A DNA stretch of 64,000 bases from Chroogloeocystis siderophila 5.2 s.c.1 (lineage in GTDB: Bacteria; Cyanobacteriota; Cyanobacteriia; Cyanobacteriales; Chroococcidiopsidaceae): the NCBI RefSeq assembly GCF_001904655.1, contig NZ_MRCC01000003.1, forward strand, positions 248,001 through 312,000, given 5' to 3'. Below, piece by piece: positions 62,978 to 64,000 of this stretch. The notes beneath the pieces were generated by a model. It was not told the DNA's origin. It saw only the letters and a list, made by a program, of their open reading frames with translations, and ran no database searches. A program made the translations under genes and the position numbers. Position 1 is the first letter of the stretch. Each line of letters begins with the position of its first letter.

Positions 62978-63433
62978 TACTAGGTATGCACCAATAACAG
63001 GATCATTAACTGAACTGGCATTAAACTTAACGCCAGTATAATTTGCTTGTACTTGACAAAGCACTACCTTCTTTATGCAGATATACCACTAGAGGGATGC
63101 AGTCCGTGCAAGTTTTTTAAGTAACGATGTAAATTTTCAGAATTGTAACTTGAGTTATGCCACTTTGACAGTAGTCTGGCGATGGATCAACCAGAGTGAA
63201 GGAAGAAAGTTAAATTTTTTGCTGACTTCTCAAAAGAAATCACGATTGTAAGCAACGCAGCAAGCACTAAGCTCGGTAGGATAAGTTGATAGAGAACTCT
63301 TAATTTAAACCAAGAATGGTTACGCTTCCGCTACAAAAACTTACAGAGATTGGAAAATAAATATGTTGGCGGATAGCTATGATGGCACAAGAGAGCGGTG
63401 GGAGATTCAGGTGCAGTGAGAGAGAAAGACCGC
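62978..63433. other. Divergent region between GT4 and DICT genes
   Basis: 456 bp, AT-rich on the left, without repeats or recognised regulatory motifs. Promoters for both divergent genes should lie here. Confidence 0.4.
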
Positions 63434-64000
63434 ATGAGTATTAAGACTTCGGTAGTGAGCGAGTTACTGCAAGCCTTGCCTCAACTGCGAACTCAAATTT
63501 ATTTCAAATCTTCTTTAACGGCGCTGTCGCACGCCATGGAAGATCAAGTACTAGCTGCGATGACGGAGAACCCACTGCTTATCGCTAGTTTTCAACGGGA
63601 AAGTTTTTATCGCCAGGAAGCAAATCGTTACCACCGACTCGCGCAAAAAAGCAATCAAGTTTATGTGCTTGCGGCAGCCGAAACTGATTTTTCTAACGCA
63701 TCAGAAGAATATGAGACAGTAGCTTTTGATCCCTATCAAGATGCGTTACGTCATGAGTGGCATTTAGTTGTTATTTCACAACACTACACAACGTGTCTAG
63801 TATGCCGCGAACGGCAAAATCCAGCACTGGAGCTATATTCAGCTGAATTACCCGTCAGTTTTGACATAGACCCAGCGCGCCAATTTGAGGGAATTTGGAC
63901 ATCAGACCGCGAAGCGAGTCATATTGCCGCCGATATTTTGCTACAACGGATTTTGACGTATCGACCGGAATTACGCACTAAAATTAACCAAGCGCAGCGC
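63434..64000 (+). CDS. DICT-domain sensory protein (partial, continues beyond window)
   Basis: The 189 visible codons form the DICT sensory domain: MSIKTSVVSELLQALPQLRTQIYFKSSLTALSHAMED, FQRESFYRQEANRYHRLAQ, VYVLAAAETDF, LVVISQHYTTCLVCRER and FEGIWTSDREASHIAADILLQRILTYRPEL. In cyanobacteria DICT usually precedes GAF and histidine kinase domains, or a diguanylate cyclase, and may sense light or redox state. The output domain is beyond position 64000. The ATG at 63434 follows a GAGAGAAAG. Confidence 0.8.
   Translation, partial: MSIKTSVVSELLQALPQLRTQIYFKSSLTALSHAMEDQVLAAMTENPLLIASFQRESFYRQEANRYHRLAQKSNQVYVLAAAETDFSNASEEYETVAFDPYQDALRHEWHLVVISQHYTTCLVCRERQNPALELYSAELPVSFDIDPARQFEGIWTSDREASHIAADILLQRILTYRPELRTKINQAQR

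Overview
The window is chromosomal DNA of a cyanobacterium. The palindrome GCGATCGC (HIP1) recurs throughout, inside and outside genes. Several proteins belong to cyanobacterial families: DUF3110, DUF2605, DUF2973, a ferrochelatase with a chlorophyll-binding-type tail, and a UrtABCDE urea transporter behind an NtcA-type promoter. The dispersed short repeats (heptamers of the GGTAATT type, AGTCCAC hairpins, GACGCAGAG-type elements) also fit. The sugar and UV-screen genes would suit a desiccation-tolerant, sheath-forming lineage such as Chroococcidiopsidales; that placement is an inference. No rRNA, tRNA, CRISPR array or intact transposase was recognised.

Layout. 1-4.6 kb is a partly eroded siderophore locus: a binding-protein fragment, a methyltransferase, an orphan ABC transporter with a Fur-type box, a transporter remnant and an AraC/PchR-like regulator. 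4.6-15 kb is mostly housekeeping: murQ, DUF3110, a 1741-residue TamB, a sugar ABC permease, and fructosamine kinase coupled to an M16 peptidase. 15.4-21.1 kb holds urtABCDE (minus strand). 21.5-29.8 kb is a nine-gene minus-strand group: a BMP-type nucleoside-like importer, a biuret-hydrolase-like enzyme, a formamidase, a free-standing allophanate-hydrolase C-terminal domain, a cupin and a second cysteine hydrolase. 30-36.7 kb has a STAND/WD40 protein, a DUF29 protein, a decayed SPFH/Arc pair and hemH. 36.7-45.3 kb has DUF4126, purB, a Uma2 protein, a large repeat-built membrane protein and thrS. 45.5-50.7 kb has DUF2605/DUF2973, a GH1 glucosidase, a UDP-sugar-type glycosyltransferase, an IolE-like isomerase preceded by a 23-codon leader ORF, and an RHH protein.

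51.3-55.9 kb is an atypical mycosporine-type cluster: a sugar phosphate cyclase, a CCoAOMT-type methyltransferase, a MysC-like ATP-grasp ligase and a second, plant-type O-methyltransferase. No D-Ala-D-Ala-ligase-like or NRPS-like partner is visible. 56-63 kb has convergent carbohydrate genes: a GH65 phosphorylase fused to beta-phosphoglucomutase, an amylo-1,6-glucosidase-like protein and a GT4 glycosyltransferase. The window ends inside a DICT-domain gene.

The two most interesting systems are the putative organic-nitrogen scavenging operon beside urt and the variant mycosporine cluster. The urt genes import urea under nitrogen control. The neighbouring operon looks built to import an N-rich compound and split it with amidases; its substrate is not established by the sequence.
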